From: Neoechinorhynchus agilis
Taxonomy: Eukaryota > Acanthocephala
NCBI GenBank assembly: GCA_051530055.1
Contig: CM121342.1
Coordinates: 12,586,001 to 12,650,000 of the forward strand
DNA length: 64,000 nucleotides
Direction of reading: 5' to 3'
The translations under genes and the position numbers were made by a program. Shown piece by piece: positions 61,030-64,000 of this stretch; position 1 is the stretch's first letter; every line of letters begins with the position of its first letter. The notes below the pieces were generated by a model. That model searched no databases and was not told the DNA's origin. It saw only the letters and a list, made by a program, of their open reading frames with translations.

Positions 61030-62590
61030 CGAATCGATTTCTTTATTTCTAAGGTAAATTTTATTTTTGTGGTTTTCTCAGTTCATATAGGTAAAAATTT
61101 GCTGCCTGCTTTATTGTTGAAATTAATCACTTATTTTTGTTTTTTCGCTGAGAGGTCTTTGATTCTCTGCTTGAAACAGTAGTTTAATAGGACAGCAATC
61201 CGGATAAAATTGACGTTTCGGATAATCAATGTTTCACCATAATTAAATCGCTCTACGATTTTTAATTCTTCAACTAGACTCTCATTCACTTTTTATTTGC
61301 TATCAGTTCAATTGCGAAGCTTCCATTTGTTAAGAAACGCATGTCGAAATGTTTGTACTCATGTAGAGAAACGAACAAGTTTAACGAGCGAACTGGGAGG
61401 CCAAAACAACCACGAGACTCATTGTAAGGAAACCGAGAAATACAAGGTAGATGTTGCAGCGAGCTTTATAATCACAATGCATAAATCAGTCATGAAAACT
61501 TCTATGGTGCTATCACTGTTAATCATGGATTGTGGTCAGTGTTTTAGATCTCACGATAGAGGGCTATCTTTATTTGCAGTCCATTTGAGACGTCTTTTTA
61601 ACCTTCATCAAGAAGTATGTAGTTGTTACCTCAGTAATGCCCAGCTTCCTCTCCATCTATTTGCATTTGATATGCTAGGGCCAAAAACAATAATCAATAT
61701 TGCTTATGATAAAGTCAGATTTCGATCTTATTCGATTAAGTCCATTAATTGATTGAATCATTACGATTTAGTTTTGCTAACCGACCGCTAGTAGTGATAA
61801 AGATTTTCGAAACCATCGTATAATATTAAAAATAAATATTTTTTAATTTATTCAATTTTTTGTAGTTACTCCAATGATAATCTTCATACGAATAAACCTT
61901 TACGCATTTAATGTAATGTATTTCAAAATCACCTACTTTCGAAATAAGTAAATAATTACAATTAGATCAATTCCATGATTTCTTACGGTTGAACACCGAT
62001 ACTGTTCTATTGTTATAGAGGTAGCGTTGCTTTAAGAGTTGTTAAACATCGAAGCTCAAATGATTTATAATTGTTTACAGTCCGATTTTTCCATCGCCTA
62101 TCCTGATACTCAGGGCACCGTGCATCTTTTCAAAATCATATAGAATTCAGCTTGATTCAGCCAGATATTTAAAGCCAACATTGTACTTTTAGCGAAAAGA
62201 TGTTTACAAGAACGTTTAAATGCGACACCAAACGAGGCTACCAAAATTTTTGTTGACCTTTCCATTGCATTTTCATCTAATTTGAGTACTGGCGGTCTTA
62301 AGACATTTGGCGAGCAAAACACAATCATTTTCTACGGAGTGGTAAGCACTTTTAGTACTAATTTGCGAAGCTCAACATATTTTTGCCGTAGGTTGAAGAA
62401 TTAGGCATTTCGCATTTTAGGAAATACCTAAATACTGTTTTTGATGAACGAAACATTGGTTGCTTGGTAAACAAAATTCGAAGATGTAGTTTGGTATGTT
62501 CGTCGTGATTTGAAAGATTTATCGATAAAAGTACCTGGCTATTAAGGTATCTGACGTTCAGTTCACTTATATTCACGAACGAAGTTCAAG
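61030..62590. other. Intergenic or unrecognised 5' part of the convertase gene
   Basis: An open stretch at 61297-61752 (+) has no recognised domain. The propeptide expected before the convertase catalytic domain was not recognised anywhere here. Confidence 0.35.
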
Positions 62591-62597
62591 GTCATCG

Positions 62598-64000
62598 ATG
62601 AGTGATATAGCCTTTAAGAATGAAAATAAATTATCAGTTTTAAAATTCATAGATCCAATGTTTATGGAACAATGGTACATGGTAGGCTATTTTTGCCTGA
62701 AATACCAAAATATAAGCGAATGTAACAGGACAGTAAAAGGGCGAACGACATGAATATAGTCGCTGCTTGGAAAATGGGATACACTGGAAAAGGAGTTTCC
62801 ATTTGTATTTTGGACGATGGTCTTGAGCATAGCCATCCGGAATTAAAGACGAGATATGTCCGCCCTCTCGATCGTTTTATCTAGCATTCGTTTTATGTCG
62901 GTATTTTCAGGTCCAATCCCTTAGTTATAACTTCAACGATCTGAAAGATGAATATAATGATCCAAGTCCTAGATCAACGCCAAAAAGGTACACATCATCT
63001 TTTTTAACTCATAAAAAACCTTTTGTCCGGAACTATTTTTAGCCATGGTACCAAATGTGCAGGCGTTGCTGCTGCCGAAGCAAATAATGGTTTTTGCGGA
63101 GTTGGGGTGGCATACAATGCATTTATATGTGGTAAATAACGCAAGTGTAACACTGTTCGGCAATTTATTCTATTCGTGTTAAGAATGGTTTAATTTACTT
63201 TTATTATAATTAATAGATCACGTTTTTTGTTTTTAATTGACACTTAGTTGGGCTGTTATAGTTCGAGCTTTCACCGTAATAAAGTTTTCTAATGGCTGGA
63301 AGATCAAGTAGTATTTCACAAGATTTTGGTAACTAATGGATGAGTGAAACAAATAATCGCCTTCCATGATGAAAATTTTGACATAGGGATCAAATTGCAA
63401 TGAATTCAAATAATTTCATACATTTTAAGGCCACCGGATCTTAGATGGTGCAGTGACTGCACTGCTGGAAGCTCGTGCGATAGCCTATCGGAATAAAGAC
63501 GTGGATATAAAGAGTGTATCGTGGGGTCCTAAGGATGATGGACGGACAATGGAAGCTCCACATAGAATAGTTGAAAGTGCGTTGCAACAAGGCGTTTTAA
63601 GGAAATGCTGATTATTGTTTATCTTCTAAACTTTCAATAATCAGTGTGGTACATGGTCGGGGCGGTCTTGGAACTATATTCGTCTGGGCAGCCGGGAATG
63701 GAGGAAGGCAAGATGACCATTGCGGCGCTGATGGATATGTATCGAATCCAAACGTATTTGCTATCGGATCAATTGATGTAAACGGAAATCCACCGTCTTA
63801 CAGTGAACATTGTCCTGCTTTAATAGCCGTAACATTAGTGTCGGATATATCGGTTAGCGTTTCAAAAACTTATTTATGATAAACCCCATTTTACAAATTA
63901 GAATGGACGTGGACTTGTAACATCGACAGTCGGCGGTAAATGCACCAATGATTTCACTGGGACGTCGGCTGCTGCTCCGTTGGCTGCAGGAGTATTTGCC
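62598..64000 (+). CDS. Subtilisin-like proprotein convertase (furin/PC2/kexin type), partial
   Basis: Exons begin with [12 protein letters not shown] (62598-62681), then GYTGKG and [14 protein letters not shown] (Asp), [34 protein letters not shown] (His), [45 protein letters not shown] (oxyanion Asn), and [18 protein letters not shown] (Ser), where the window ends. All catalytic residues are present. The family cleaves proproteins after dibasic sites in the secretory pathway. Introns are short except 63132-63429. The start is uncertain: an ATG at 62598 is in frame, but no signal peptide, propeptide or RxKR site is seen before it. The join near 63597-63644 is one base out of frame with any GT-AG choice. 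Confidence 0.85.

Overview
The window is nuclear DNA of a metazoan. It carries intron-containing genes for LSm5, an M1 aminopeptidase, an ARHGAP6-like RhoGAP, Nup58, PI4-kinase alpha, the actin-maturation protease ACTMAP and a furin/kexin-type convertase. A near-perfect X-box (RFX site) implies ciliated cells. Every intron I could place from reading frame is short (mostly 41-75 nt, a few of 300-480 nt), so this looks like a compact invertebrate genome, possibly a nematode or another short-intron worm. The species cannot be fixed from sequence alone.

Layout: 1-3.53 kb is a 96-bp satellite that runs into the last codons of LSm5 (3.5-3.8 kb, -). 4.4-6.8 kb holds decayed repeats and retroelement relics. 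7.0-11.0 kb is a complete ten-exon M1 aminopeptidase (-, 954 aa). 11-13.7 kb is gene-poor and contains a hammerhead-ribozyme-like motif. 13.7-15.0 kb is an unknown signal-peptide membrane protein (-). 15.1-18.4 kb is a LINE followed by an oppositely oriented reverse-transcriptase fragment of another family. 20.1-23.2 kb encodes a protein with ten 89-aa repeats, each carrying a SUMO-interacting-motif-like segment. 24-27 kb is non-coding with element relics. 27.5-28.5 kb is a secreted mucin-like gene, 29.2-31.2 kb a RhoGAP (-), and 33.7-35.6 kb a 568-aa disordered protein.

36.2-38.9 kb is a LINE 3' end fused to an eight-copy 256-bp satellite. 39.3 kb is a single-BIR protein, 40.25-40.73 kb a foldback element, and 41.3-42.3 kb Nup58. 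A (AAT)n tract, a small gene with an X-box and a probably broken gene fill 42.5-44.2 kb. 44.4-46.9 kb is element sequence. 47-55 kb is PI4KA (-). 55-60.3 kb holds a hairpin, a possible micro-ORF gene and a LINE (-). ACTMAP is at 60.4-61.0 kb (+), and a proprotein convertase starts near 62.6 kb and runs off the end.

The genes do not form one pathway. They are mostly housekeeping functions: RNA decay/splicing, nuclear pore, phosphoinositide supply, actin maturation, Rho signalling and peptide processing. They are interspersed with retroelements and satellites. The most unusual items are the satellite supplying the LSm5 stop codon, the ribozyme-like motifs, the SIM-repeat protein, the X-box gene and the paired GC-AG introns.
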